DNA from: Alicycliphilus sp. UBA6560
GTDB lineage: Bacteria > Pseudomonadota > Gammaproteobacteria > Burkholderiales > Burkholderiaceae_C
Assembly (NCBI GenBank): GCA_002434305.1
Contig: DJJU01000012.1
Coordinates: forward strand, 234,420 to 298,419
DNA: 64,000 nucleotides
Reading direction: 5' to 3'
Of this stretch, positions 25,050 through 33,859 are shown one piece after another. The number at the start of each line of letters is the position of its first letter. The stretch's first letter is position 1. The position numbers were made by a program, and so were the translations under genes. The notes under the pieces are model-generated. The model saw only the letters and a list, made by a program, of their open reading frames with translations, was not told the origin of the DNA and ran no database searches.

Positions 25050-25853
25050 ATGTACGCGCAGCACACCAACGTAGCGCTCGAAGTGCAGGAAGCGAGCCTG
25101 ACGCTTGGCGGGCGCCGCGTGCTGCAGCCGCTCAGCCTGCGTGTGGACGCCGGCGAGCGCCTGGCCATCGTCGGCCCTAACGGCGCCGGCAAGAGCAGCC
25201 TGCTGCAAATGCTGTCCGCGCGCCTGAAGCCCGACGCAGGGCGCGTGCTGTTGTTCGGTCAGGACATCGCACGGACCCCGCCCCAGCAGCGCGCCACACA
25301 CATGGCTGTGCTGCACCAGGACGAGCTCCCGAGCCGCCACCTGAGCGTGAGCGACTACGTGGCGCTGGGCCGCATTCCACATGGCTCGGATCGGGCGCGC
25401 GACGTGCACGCGGCCATCGTGCGCTTCGGCCTTGCGGCCCTGGCCGGGCGGCGCATGGACCAGCTTTCTGGCGGGCAGCGCCGCCTGGCAGCGCTTGCAC
25501 GCGCGGTGGCGCAGGCGCCGCGGGTGCTGCTGCTCGATGAGCCGACCAACCACCTCGATCTACGCACTCGCATCGACGTGCTGGACAGCTTGGCAACGCT
25601 GGGCATCACGGTGGTGGCCGTCCTGCATGAGCTGAGCCTGGCGGCGCGCTTCGCGCAACGCGTGCTGGTGCTGCACCGGGGCCGCGCGGTGGCGCTGGAT
25701 ACGCCAGACGCCGCATTCAATCCCGACCTGGTCCGCCAGGTGTTTCGCATGAACGTGTGCCGCGCGCCAGCAGCCGGCGGTGCGCCTGCGCTGATTTTTG
25801 ACGTGCCCGCCGATGGGCGGCCTTTCGACGTGCAGGAGGAGGGACTCCCGTGA
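25050..25853 (+). CDS. ABC transporter ATP-binding protein (FecE/BtuD type)
   Basis: 267-residue ATPase. Walker A VGPNGAGKSSLLQMLSARL, Q-loop region MAVLHQDELPSRHLSVSDYV, signature QLSGGQRRLAALARAV, Walker B VLLLDEPTNHLDLRTR, H-loop VVAVLHELSLAARFAQR. Metal-chelate/cobalamin importers use this type with a FecCD/BtuC permease, which is two genes downstream. It starts 17 nt after the receptor stop and its stop overlaps the next start (GTGA). Confidence 0.92.
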   Translation: MYAQHTNVALEVQEASLTLGGRRVLQPLSLRVDAGERLAIVGPNGAGKSSLLQMLSARLKPDAGRVLLFGQDIARTPPQQRATHMAVLHQDELPSRHLSVSDYVALGRIPHGSDRARDVHAAIVRFGLAALAGRRMDQLSGGQRRLAALARAVAQAPRVLLLDEPTNHLDLRTRIDVLDSLATLGITVVAVLHELSLAARFAQRVLVLHRGRAVALDTPDAAFNPDLVRQVFRMNVCRAPAAGGAPALIFDVPADGRPFDVQEEGLP

Positions 25854-26905
25854 ACGCTGCTTTTTCAACCGCGCCAGCTCGCGCGCACGCCTGGCAGGTG
25901 GCGGCCGCCCTTGGCCTGGCGCTTGGCGGATGGCTGCCCGCGCCGCAGGCCCAGGCCCAGGCCCAGCCATTTCCGCTCACCGTGCAAAGCTGCGGACAGC
26001 CACTGCGCTTTGATGCGCCGCCTAAGCGCGCCGTCTTTCACGACAAGAACATGTTGGCGATGGCGCTGGCGCTGCAGTTGCAGCCCCAGATGGTCGGCGT
26101 CACGGGCCTGACGGGCTGGTACGGCGTCGGCCCGCAGCTGCAGCGCGCACTGGGTGACGTGCCAGAGCTCGCGCCCCGTGCGGCAAGCCTGGAAACCCTC
26201 CTGGCCGCGAGGCCGGACTTTTTCTTTGCAGGCTGGAGCTACGGCATGCACCCCGGTGGGCCCGTCACCCCCGACACCCTGGCGCGCGAGGGCGTCAAGA
26301 CCCTGGTGCTGAGCGAGAGCTGCATCCGCGTCGACAAGAGCCGTCCGACCGCGTCGATGGCCTTGCTGTACGACGATTTCATCAAGCTGGGCGCGATCTT
26401 TGGCAAGCGCGAGCAGGCGCAAGGCCTGGTCAACAGCTGGAAAAAACGCGTGGCGGATCTGCCACCGCCGCCCGCTGGCGAGCCTGTGCGCGTATTCCTG
26501 TACGACTCGGGCGAGGGCAGCCCCACCACGGGCGGGCGCCATGCCATGCCTGAAGCGTTGATCACCGCGGCCGGCGGGCGCAACATCATGGACGACTTGG
26601 CAACCAGCTGGACCAGGACGTCCTGGGAGATCGTGGCCACGCGCAATCCCGAGTTGATCCTAATGCTGGGCTCACAAGGCGACCCCGATGCCGCGCGCCT
26701 GAAGAACTACTTGCGCACGCACCCGGTCATGCGGCGGTTGGAGGCCGTGAAAAGCGAGCGCTTTCTGGTGTTGCGCTACGAAGAGGTCACGCCCAGCCCG
26801 GCCAACATCGACGCCATCGAAAAGATCAACGCCGCCATTCGCGCCACGCGCGTGCCTGCCACGCGCGCATCCTCGGCCAACGTGCCCGCTGCCCATGCCC
26901 AGTGA
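25850..26905 (+). CDS. ABC transporter substrate-binding protein (BtuF/FecB-like)
   Basis: 351-residue periplasmic binding protein with an N-terminal signal sequence (AWQVAAALGLALGGWLPAPQA, cleavage around AQA/QPFPL). Class III features: two lobes joined by a long helix, with KRAVFHDKNMLAMALALQLQ in the first lobe and FLYDSGEGSPTTGGRHAMPE and NPELILMLGSQGD in the second. The GTG start has a strong SD (AGGAGGAGGG 7 nt upstream) and overlaps the ATPase stop. Its position between ATPase and permease makes it the dedicated binding protein of this importer; the substrate is inferred from the riboswitch. Confidence 0.87.
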   Translation: MNAAFSTAPARAHAWQVAAALGLALGGWLPAPQAQAQAQPFPLTVQSCGQPLRFDAPPKRAVFHDKNMLAMALALQLQPQMVGVTGLTGWYGVGPQLQRALGDVPELAPRAASLETLLAARPDFFFAGWSYGMHPGGPVTPDTLAREGVKTLVLSESCIRVDKSRPTASMALLYDDFIKLGAIFGKREQAQGLVNSWKKRVADLPPPPAGEPVRVFLYDSGEGSPTTGGRHAMPEALITAAGGRNIMDDLATSWTRTSWEIVATRNPELILMLGSQGDPDAARLKNYLRTHPVMRRLEAVKSERFLVLRYEEVTPSPANIDAIEKINAAIRATRVPATRASSANVPAAHAQ

Positions 26906-27944
26906 TCTCCAAAGCCCCGCAGTGCCCCTTCCACCGGCCTGCCCGCGCGCCCATGCGCTGGTGCTGGGCGCGTTGCTGCTCGCACTCGTGCTGCTGATGC
27001 TGGCGTCGATCGCCTTTGGCACGGCTGCCGTGCCATTCGATCAAGTGCCGCACTTGCTCTGGCGTGGCTGGGTCGAACGCGAAGCGTCGGATGGCGACAT
27101 GCTGGCCCACATCCTGTTCGACCTGCGGCTGCCGCGCACGCTGATGGCGGCCAGCGTGGGCGCTGCCTTGGCGGTGACCGGGCTGCTGCTGCAGACCGTC
27201 AGCCACAACGGCCTGGCCGATCCCTATTTGTTCGGCCTGTCTTCCGGCGCAGCGGCCGGAGCCGTACTGGTCATCACCACCGTGGGCGACTTCATGGGCG
27301 TGTGGAGCCTGCCGCTGGCTGCGTTTGCCGGCGGCCTGGTTGCGGCGGGCGCGGTGATGCTGCTGATGCGCCGCCAGCGCGAGCACACGCCTGAGTACAT
27401 GGTCCTGGCCGGGCTGGCGGTGTCGTTCATGTTCACCGCGGTGACGCATTTTCTGACGCTGATGGGCGACCAACGCGCTGCGCAATCGGTGCTGTTCTGG
27501 ACTCTGGGCGGCTTTGGCGGCGCGCGCTGGGACAACCTGCCGATGGCGCTGGCGGGCGCAGCGCTGGCCGCCGGGTTTGCGGGCCTGCGCCATCGCCAGC
27601 TGGACGCGCTGCTGGCCGGCGATGCGGCGGCGCATAGCCTGGGCGTCAATCCTGACCGGCTCGGCCGGCAGGTGTTTGCCGTTACCGCGCTGGCCACTGC
27701 CAGCTGCGTGGCGGTGGCGGGTGTCATCGGCTTTGTCGGCCTGATGGCGCCGCACTTGGCCCGCGCGGTAGCGGGCGCATTGCATCGGCGCGCGCTGGGC
27801 GTTTGCGCATTGACGGGCGCCGTGTTGATGGTCCTGGGCGACTTGCTTTCCCGCCGCCTGCTGGCGCCGCAAGAGCTGCCTGTCGGGGTCTTGATCGCCC
27901 TGGTCGGTGCGGCTTTCGTGATCGGCCTGCTGTCCAGGCGCTGA
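26895..27944 (+). CDS. ABC transporter permease (FecCD/BtuC type)
   Basis: 349-residue inner-membrane permease with about ten helices. FecCD signatures: LFDLRLPRTLMAASVGAALA, TGLLLQTVSHNGLADPYLFG, FWTLGGFGGARW, GVIGFVGLMAPHLAR and the C-terminal GDLLSRRLLAPQELPVGVLI. These are the coupling-helix and channel motifs shared with BtuC. Start overlaps the binding-protein gene by 11 nt. Confidence 0.94.
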   Translation: MPSDLQSPAVPLPPACPRAHALVLGALLLALVLLMLASIAFGTAAVPFDQVPHLLWRGWVEREASDGDMLAHILFDLRLPRTLMAASVGAALAVTGLLLQTVSHNGLADPYLFGLSSGAAAGAVLVITTVGDFMGVWSLPLAAFAGGLVAAGAVMLLMRRQREHTPEYMVLAGLAVSFMFTAVTHFLTLMGDQRAAQSVLFWTLGGFGGARWDNLPMALAGAALAAGFAGLRHRQLDALLAGDAAAHSLGVNPDRLGRQVFAVTALATASCVAVAGVIGFVGLMAPHLARAVAGALHRRALGVCALTGAVLMVLGDLLSRRLLAPQELPVGVLIALVGAAFVIGLLSRR

Positions 27945-27997
27945 TGGCTCCAGCGCGCCCAGCGCCCTGAACTTCTCGATGCCAATTCCAATACTCG

Positions 27998-28774
27998 ATG
28001 ACCGCTGCAATCCGACCACCGCCAACTGACCACGCCTCCGTCGCCATCGTCCTCCTTGGGCGCGGCGGCGTGGCGGCCTCCACCACGGCGGAGCTGGCCG
28101 GGTTGGCGCAGCAACTTGCGGCCCAGTGGCCGGGCGTGCGGGTGCAGCCCGCCTTCGTCGATCGCTGGCAACCCGACCTGCCGACGGCGCTGGGCCTCTG
28201 CGCAGATGCGGACACCATCGTCATCCTGCCACTGATGCTGCCCGACGAGGCCGCGCTGCGCCGCTGGCTGCACAAGGTGGCCATGCGCTGGCGTGCTGGG
28301 CGCGACCAGAGCCCCACGCTGATCTTCGGCGAGCCCTTGGCGCAGGCTGTTGCCCTGCCCGAACTGCTGGCCGCGGCCGCCCGCCAGGCGCTGGATCTGC
28401 CCGACGTGGCGACCCTCGTCGATGAAGACTGGCGACACGACCCCAAGGGCTGGTCCAGCGTGCCGGAGCACACGCATCACGCGCTGTGGTGCATCGGGCC
28501 ACGCTGCGCCGCAGCGGGCGCGGTGGCCCTCTGGCCCGTGCTGACCGGTGCGATCAACCAGAACCCCGCTTTGAAAAAACGTGTGCGGCCCCTGCAAACC
28601 AGTTGCCAGTACCCCTGCAACCACGGCCCGCTGATGATCGTCTACCCGGAAGGTGTCTGGTACGGGCCGCTGGGGCAAGCCGACATCGGCCGCGTCCTGG
28701 CGCAGCACGTGGCGCACCAGCAGGTGGTCCAAGCGCTGCGCGTGCATGGGCCGAAAGAAGTCACCAATTCCTGA
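27998..28774 (+). CDS. CbiX-like domain fused to a thioredoxin-like [2Fe-2S] ferredoxin domain
   Basis: 258 residues in two parts. Residues about 10-135 look like a class II chelatase half (VAIVLLGRGGV where CbiX has ...VGHGSR, then FVDRWQPDLPTAL and IVILPLML). The metal-binding His of CbiX (HGSR) is replaced by Arg/Gly, and the second His region is also absent. Residues about 160-255 carry C-x4-C (CIGPRC) and C-x3-C (CQYPC) with LMIVYPEGVWYG, the thioredoxin-like [2Fe-2S] ferredoxin pattern. So it probably binds an Fe-S cluster but may not chelate cobalt. 53 nt after the permease; cobW follows after 31 nt. Confidence 0.8.
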   Translation: MTAAIRPPPTDHASVAIVLLGRGGVAASTTAELAGLAQQLAAQWPGVRVQPAFVDRWQPDLPTALGLCADADTIVILPLMLPDEAALRRWLHKVAMRWRAGRDQSPTLIFGEPLAQAVALPELLAAAARQALDLPDVATLVDEDWRHDPKGWSSVPEHTHHALWCIGPRCAAAGAVALWPVLTGAINQNPALKKRVRPLQTSCQYPCNHGPLMIVYPEGVWYGPLGQADIGRVLAQHVAHQQVVQALRVHGPKEVTNS

Positions 28775-28805
28775 AGTACCGCTTTTCCCACTCGAAGTCC
28801 GAATC

Positions 28806-29864
28806 ATGAACACCTCCAAGATCCCCGCCACCATCGTCACCGGCTTCCTGGGCAGCGGCAAGACCACGCTGCTGCGCCACGTGCTGGCCAACGCGCAAGG
28901 CCGGCGCATCGCCGTCATCGTCAACGAGTTCGGCGAGCTCGGCATCGACGGTGACATCCTGAAAGCCTGCGGCATCGGCTGCGAGGACGAAGGGGGCGAA
29001 GGCGGCGAGCAGGCCGGCCAGCTGTACGAGCTGGCCAACGGCTGCATGTGCTGCACGGTGCAGGAGGAGTTCTTTCCCGTCATGCAGCAGCTGGCAGCAC
29101 GCCGCCACGAGATCGACGCCGTGCTGATCGAAACCAGCGGCCTGGCTTTACCGAAGCCCCTGGTGCAGGCCTTCCAGTGGCCCGAGATCGCCGGCGCCTT
29201 CACGGTGGACGCCGTGGTCACCGTGGTGGACACGCCCGCCACCGCCGCCGGCCAGTTCGCCGCCCACCCCGAGGCGGTGGACGCCCAGCGCCGCGCCGAC
29301 CCCAACCTGGACCACGAGTCGCCCCTGCACGAGCTGTTCGAAGACCAGCTCTCCGCGGCCGACCTGGTGGTGCTGAACAAGTGCGACCTGGTGGGCGCCG
29401 ATGCCCTGGCGCAGGTCGAGGCCCTGGTGCGCGCCGAGCTGCCGCCCGAGGTCAAGGTGGTGCACGCCACCGAGGGCCGCCTGCCCCTGGACGTGCTGCT
29501 GGGCCTGCAGCGCGCCGCCGAGACCACCATCGACCAGCGCCCCAGCCACCATGACCACGACGAGGACCACGACCACGACGAGTTCGATTCCTTCGACGTG
29601 GCGCTGCCTCCGGTCGAGCGTGAGGCGCTGATCGCCGCGCTGCAGCAGCTGGTGGGCCGTCAGCCCATCCTGCGCATCAAGGGCTTCGCGGCCCTGCCGG
29701 GCAAGCCCATGCGCCTGTTGGTGCAGGGCGTGGGCGCGCGCTTCACGCACCACTTCGACCGCCCCTGGCGCGAGGGCGAGGAGCGGCGTACGCGGCTGGT
29801 GTTCATCGGCCAGGGCCTGGACGAGGCCGCGGTGCGCGCCGCGCTGGCGCCGCTCGCGGCGTGA
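28806..29864 (+). CDS. cobW: Cobalamin biosynthesis GTPase CobW
   Basis: 352-residue G3E-family GTPase thought to deliver cobalt to the chelatase. P-loop VTGFLGSGKTTLLRHVL, metal-site CMCC in ELANGCMCCTVQEEF, NKCD (LNKCDLVG), and C-terminal CobW_C domain (RIKGFAALPGKPMRLLVQGV). A His/Asp-rich loop (HHDHDEDHDHDEFD) around residues 245-260 is a likely extra metal-binding patch. It stands immediately before cobN, as expected for a cobalt chaperone. ATG at 28806; a longer in-frame reading overlaps the preceding gene. Confidence 0.93.
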   Translation: MNTSKIPATIVTGFLGSGKTTLLRHVLANAQGRRIAVIVNEFGELGIDGDILKACGIGCEDEGGEGGEQAGQLYELANGCMCCTVQEEFFPVMQQLAARRHEIDAVLIETSGLALPKPLVQAFQWPEIAGAFTVDAVVTVVDTPATAAGQFAAHPEAVDAQRRADPNLDHESPLHELFEDQLSAADLVVLNKCDLVGADALAQVEALVRAELPPEVKVVHATEGRLPLDVLLGLQRAAETTIDQRPSHHDHDEDHDHDEFDSFDVALPPVEREALIAALQQLVGRQPILRIKGFAALPGKPMRLLVQGVGARFTHHFDRPWREGEERRTRLVFIGQGLDEAAVRAALAPLAA

Positions 29865-29865
29865 T

Positions 29866-29924
29866 TTGCTTCTATTTCGATAGCTGCTCGCCCTTTTCCA
29901 CAGAGGCCTACAGGGGATTTTTAC
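29866..29924 (+). repeat. Dispersed repeat, copy 6, between cobW and cobN
   Basis: ATTTCGATAGCTGCTCGCCC followed by TTTTCCACAGAGGCC and GGGGATTTTTACC. It fills the whole cobW-cobN gap and provides the DNA directly upstream of the cobN ATG. Confidence 0.75.
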
Positions 29925-29925
29925 C

Positions 29926-32900
29926 ATGCATCTGCTGAGCACCCGCCCCGGCGGCTTCGTCGAGGACGACAGCGCCGTCATCTGCCTGGAGCAAACCCCG
30001 GCCGACATCGTGGTGCTCAGCAGCGCCGACACCACGCTGTCGCTGCTGGCCGCCGCCCGCGCCCAGCTGGCGCAGACGGACCCGCACTTTCCCAGCCTGC
30101 GCCTGGCCAACCTGCTGCACCTGCGCGGCAACGCCTCGCTGGACCGCTACGCCGACGAGGTGCTGCGGCATGCCTGCGTGGTCATCGTCGATCACCTGGG
30201 CTCGGAATCCACCTGGCCCTACGGCATCCAGCAGCTGGCCGCGCTGGCGCGCCGGCACGGGCAGGCGCTGACGCTGTTCTCGGGCGACCTGACCGAAGAC
30301 CCCGAACTGCTGGCGCGCGGCACCCTGCCCGCGGACACCGGCCGGCTGCTGTGGCGCTACCTGCGCGCCGGCGGCAGCGCCAACGCCCTGCAGTTTTTGC
30401 GCGCCGCCGCCTTCCACGGCATGGGCCACGGCGCCGAGCCCGAGCCCCCGCGCCCGCTGCCGCAGGTGGCGCTGCACGTGCCCGCCGCCTGGGCCGCTGC
30501 CCATGCCGATGCGCACGCCGATCCGCTGGCCGCCCTGCAGCGCGCCTGGCACCCCGGCGCGCCGGTGGTGGCGCTGGTGTTCTACCGCTCGCACTTGCTG
30601 GCGGGCAACACCGCCGTGTTCGACGACCTGGCGCTGGCGCTGCACGCGCGCGGGCTCAACGCGCTGCCGCTGGCGCTGGATTCGCTCAAGGACCCGCTGT
30701 GCCTGGCCACGCTGCGCCAGCTGTGCCAGCAGCACGCGGCGCAGCTGGTGCTCAACACCACCGCCTTCGCCGCGCTCGGCCATGAGGGCGGCGGCGCGCC
30801 GCAGCCGGCGCTGGCGGGCGACGCGCCGGTGCTGCAGGTCATCGTCAGCGGCGCAGACCGGGATGGCTGGCTGCAAGACAGCCAGGGCCTGCGCCCGCGC
30901 GACATCGCCATGCAGGTCGTGCTGCCGGAGATGGACGGGCGCATCGTCACCCGCGCCGTCAGCTTCAAGGCCGGCACCGAGCGCTGCCCCCACACCCAGG
31001 TGGACCTGGTGCGCTACCGCAGCGAGGGCGACCGCATCGACTTCGTGGCCGAGCTCAGCCAGCGCTGGTGCCGCCTGCGCCAGCTGCCCGCCGCCGACAA
31101 GCGCCTGGCGCTCATCCTGGCCAACTACCCCGGCAGCGAAGGCCGCATCGGCAGCGGCGTGGGGCTGGACACCCCCGCCTCGGTCATGCAGTTGCTGCAC
31201 CTGCTGCGCCGCGAAGGCCATGACCTGGGCGACCCCGCCGACCTGCCAGCGGATGGCGACGCGCTGATGCGCCGCCTGACCGAGGGCATCGCCAACGACC
31301 CCGCGCAGTGGCCGCTGCGCCCGGCCTGGCAGAGCCTGGACCTGGCGCACTACCGCCAGCGCCTGGCCGCCCTGCCCCCGGGCCTGGCCGCCGCCATCGA
31401 TGCGCGCTGGGGCCCGCCCGAGCAGGACCCGGCCCTGCGCCGCGGTCGCTTCATGGTCGCCGGGCTGCGCCTGGGCAAGGTCTTCGTGGGCATCCAGCCG
31501 GCGCGCGCCCTGGGCGCGCCGCAGGACTGGGCCAGCTACCACGACGCCGACCTGGTGCCCCCGCACGGCTACCTGGCGTTTTACTTCTGGCTGCAGGGTG
31601 CCTTCGGCGTGGACGCCGTGGCGCACGTGGGCAAGCACGGCAACCTGGAATGGCTGCCGGGCAAGAGCCTGGCGCTGTCGGCCAGCTGCTGGCCCGACGC
31701 CATCCTGGGCCCCCTGCCGCACCTGTACCCCTTCATCGTCAACGACCCCGGCGAGGGCGCGCAGGCCAAGCGGCGCACCCAGGCCGTCATCATCGACCAC
31801 CTGATGCCGCCGCTCACCCGCGCGGAGAACCACGGCCCCATGCAGGAGCTGGAGCGCCTGGTCGACGAGTTCTACGACGCGCTGCTGGTGGACGGGCGCC
31901 GCGCCACCCTCCTGCGCCAGCAGATCCTCGCGATGGTGCGCCAGCAGCAGCTGGCCGGCGAGCTGGGCCTGGAGGGCGCGCTGGCGCAGGGCCAGGACGA
32001 CGCCGTGCTCGAACGCATCGACGCCTACCTGTGCGAGCTGAAGGAAACGCAGATCCGTGACGGCCTGCACATCTTCGGCGCCAGGCCCACCGGGCGCCAG
32101 CGCCAGGACACGCTGCTGGCCCTGGCCCGCTACGCCAGCGCCGACGGCGCCCCAGGCCTGATCTCCGCCCTGGCCGCCGACCTGCTGGGGGACGGCACCG
32201 ACCCCTTCGCGCCCGCCAGCGCCGAGCCCTTCACCGGCGCACGGCCCGCCCTGCTGCAGGACGTGAGCGATGCGCCCTGGCGCCACTGGGGCGACACGCG
32301 CGAGCGGCTGGAGCTGCTGGCCGCGCAGCTGCTGGCCCGGCGCCTGGAGCCGCAAGCTGAAGAAAATGATAGCTGCTCGCGCTTGTCCAGCAAGGGTTTG
32401 AGCCCGATTTCACTGAAAAACACCGACGCCGCGCTGGACCGCGTGCTGCAGGTGCTGGCCCCGCGCCTGGACGCCTGCGGCAGCCAGGAGCTGCATCAGT
32501 TCAGCCAGGCGCTGCGCGGGCGCTTCGTGCCGCCAGGGCCCAGCGGCTCGCCCTCGCGCGGGCGGCCCGACGTGCTGCCCACGGGGCGCAACTTCTACAC
32601 CGTGGACACCCGCGCCATCCCCACGCAGACCGCCTGGGCCCTGGGCGAACGCGCCGCACGCCAGCTCATCGAGCGCCACCTGCAGGAGCACGGCGAATAC
32701 CCGCGCAGCCTGGGCCTGTCCGTGTGGGGCACGGCCACCATGCGCACCGGCGGCGACGACATCGCCCAGGCGCTGGCGCTGATCGGCGTGCGCCCGCGCT
32801 GGGCGCCGGGCAGCCAGCGCGTGGTGGACTTCGAGGTCATCCCGCGCGTGGGCCTGCACCGCCCGCGGGTGGACGTGACGCTGCGCATCTCCGGCCTGTT

Positions 32901-33786
32901 CCGCGACGCCTTTCCGGTCACCGTGCAGCTGTTCGACGCTGCCGTGCAGGCGGTGGCCGAGCAGGACGGCGAGGACGAGGACGACAACCCCATCCGCGCG
33001 CGCATCCTGCACGACGCCGCCGCGCTGCAGGCCGGCGGCATGGCGGCCGAGCAGGCACGCCGGCGCGCCGGCTGGCGCGTGTTCGGCAGCCGCCCGGGCC
33101 ACTACGGCAGCGGCCTGGAGCTGCTCATGCAGCACGGCCAGTGGCAGGACGATGCCGACCTGGGCAGCGCCTGGCTGGCCGCCAGCGGCTACGCCTACGG
33201 CCAGGCCGACGACGGCAGCGCCGCCGCCGACGTGCTGCCCCTGCGACTGGCTGGCATGGACGCCGTGCTGCACAACCAGGACAGCCGCGAGCACGACATC
33301 CTGGACTCCAGCGACTACTACCTGTTCCAGGGCGGCATGGCCGCCAGCGTGCGCCACCTGTCGGGGCGCCAGCCGGCGCTGTACCACGGCGACCACGGCA
33401 ACCCCGAGCAGCCCCGCGTGCGCGCTCTGCAGGAAGAGATCGGCCGCGTGGTGCGCGCGCGCATGGTCAACCCCAAGTGGATCGCCGGCGCCATGCGCCA
33501 CGGCTACAAGGGCGCCTTCGAGATGGCCGCCAGCGTGGACTACCTGTTCGGCTTCGACGCCACGGCGCGCGTGGTGGGCGACCACCACTACGCCTTGGTG
33601 GCCGACGCCTACGCGCTGGACGAGCGCGTGCGCGCCTTCTTCGAACAGCACAACCCCCAGGCGCTGGCCGACATCCTGGCGCGCCTGCGCGAAGCCATGG
33701 CCCGCGGGCTGTGGCAGCAGCCGGGCGACTACGCGCCGCGCCTGCACGAGCTGGCGCTGGCGCACGACGAGGGCATGGAGCGCTGA
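29926..33786 (+). CDS. cobN: Cobaltochelatase subunit CobN
   Basis: 1286-residue large subunit of the class I, ATP-dependent cobaltochelatase (homologue of ChlH/BchH), which inserts Co2+ into hydrogenobyrinic acid a,c-diamide or related corrinoids. Typical blocks: ANYPGSEGRIGSGVGLDTPA, HVGKHGNLEWLPGKSLALS (conserved HG.H..W.PGK-like site), RTQAVIIDHLMPPLT, YPRSLGLSVWGTATMRTGGD and RVVDFEVIPRVGLHRPRVDV. Odd feature: residues about 812-831 (EENDSCSRLSSKGLSPISLK) are encoded by an almost complete dispersed repeat, inserted in frame in a poorly conserved linker. Works with the CobS/CobT-like ChlI and ChlD proteins encoded next. Confidence 0.95.
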   Translation: MHLLSTRPGGFVEDDSAVICLEQTPADIVVLSSADTTLSLLAAARAQLAQTDPHFPSLRLANLLHLRGNASLDRYADEVLRHACVVIVDHLGSESTWPYGIQQLAALARRHGQALTLFSGDLTEDPELLARGTLPADTGRLLWRYLRAGGSANALQFLRAAAFHGMGHGAEPEPPRPLPQVALHVPAAWAAAHADAHADPLAALQRAWHPGAPVVALVFYRSHLLAGNTAVFDDLALALHARGLNALPLALDSLKDPLCLATLRQLCQQHAAQLVLNTTAFAALGHEGGGAPQPALAGDAPVLQVIVSGADRDGWLQDSQGLRPRDIAMQVVLPEMDGRIVTRAVSFKAGTERCPHTQVDLVRYRSEGDRIDFVAELSQRWCRLRQLPAADKRLALILANYPGSEGRIGSGVGLDTPASVMQLLHLLRREGHDLGDPADLPADGDALMRRLTEGIANDPAQWPLRPAWQSLDLAHYRQRLAALPPGLAAAIDARWGPPEQDPALRRGRFMVAGLRLGKVFVGIQPARALGAPQDWASYHDADLVPPHGYLAFYFWLQGAFGVDAVAHVGKHGNLEWLPGKSLALSASCWPDAILGPLPHLYPFIVNDPGEGAQAKRRTQAVIIDHLMPPLTRAENHGPMQELERLVDEFYDALLVDGRRATLLRQQILAMVRQQQLAGELGLEGALAQGQDDAVLERIDAYLCELKETQIRDGLHIFGARPTGRQRQDTLLALARYASADGAPGLISALAADLLGDGTDPFAPASAEPFTGARPALLQDVSDAPWRHWGDTRERLELLAAQLLARRLEPQAEENDSCSRLSSKGLSPISLKNTDAALDRVLQVLAPRLDACGSQELHQFSQALRGRFVPPGPSGSPSRGRPDVLPTGRNFYTVDTRAIPTQTAWALGERAARQLIERHLQEHGEYPRSLGLSVWGTATMRTGGDDIAQALALIGVRPRWAPGSQRVVDFEVIPRVGLHRPRVDVTLRISGLFRDAFPVTVQLFDAAVQAVAEQDGEDEDDNPIRARILHDAAALQAGGMAAEQARRRAGWRVFGSRPGHYGSGLELLMQHGQWQDDADLGSAWLAASGYAYGQADDGSAAADVLPLRLAGMDAVLHNQDSREHDILDSSDYYLFQGGMAASVRHLSGRQPALYHGDHGNPEQPRVRALQEEIGRVVRARMVNPKWIAGAMRHGYKGAFEMAASVDYLFGFDATARVVGDHHYALVADAYALDERVRAFFEQHNPQALADILARLREAMARGLWQQPGDYAPRLHELALAHDEGMER
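32352..32418 (+). repeat. Dispersed repeat inside cobN, copy 7
   Basis: AATGATAGCTGCTCGCGCTT followed by GTCCAGCAAGGGTTTGAGCC and CGATTTCACTGAAAAA: the best-preserved copy in the window, read through in frame in cobN. Confidence 0.85.
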
Positions 33787-33800
33787 TGCACTCCCCCGCA

Positions 33801-33859
33801 CTACATTATTGATAGCTGATGGCGCTTTCCCCATAAGGCCTGGAACGTGATTTCATCCC
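33801..33859 (+). repeat. Dispersed repeat, copy 8, carrying the chlI start codon
   Basis: ATTGATAGCTGATGGCGCTT followed by CCATAAGGCC and ATTTCATCC. The GTG start of the chlI-like gene and its first four codons lie in the end of this repeat. Confidence 0.65.
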
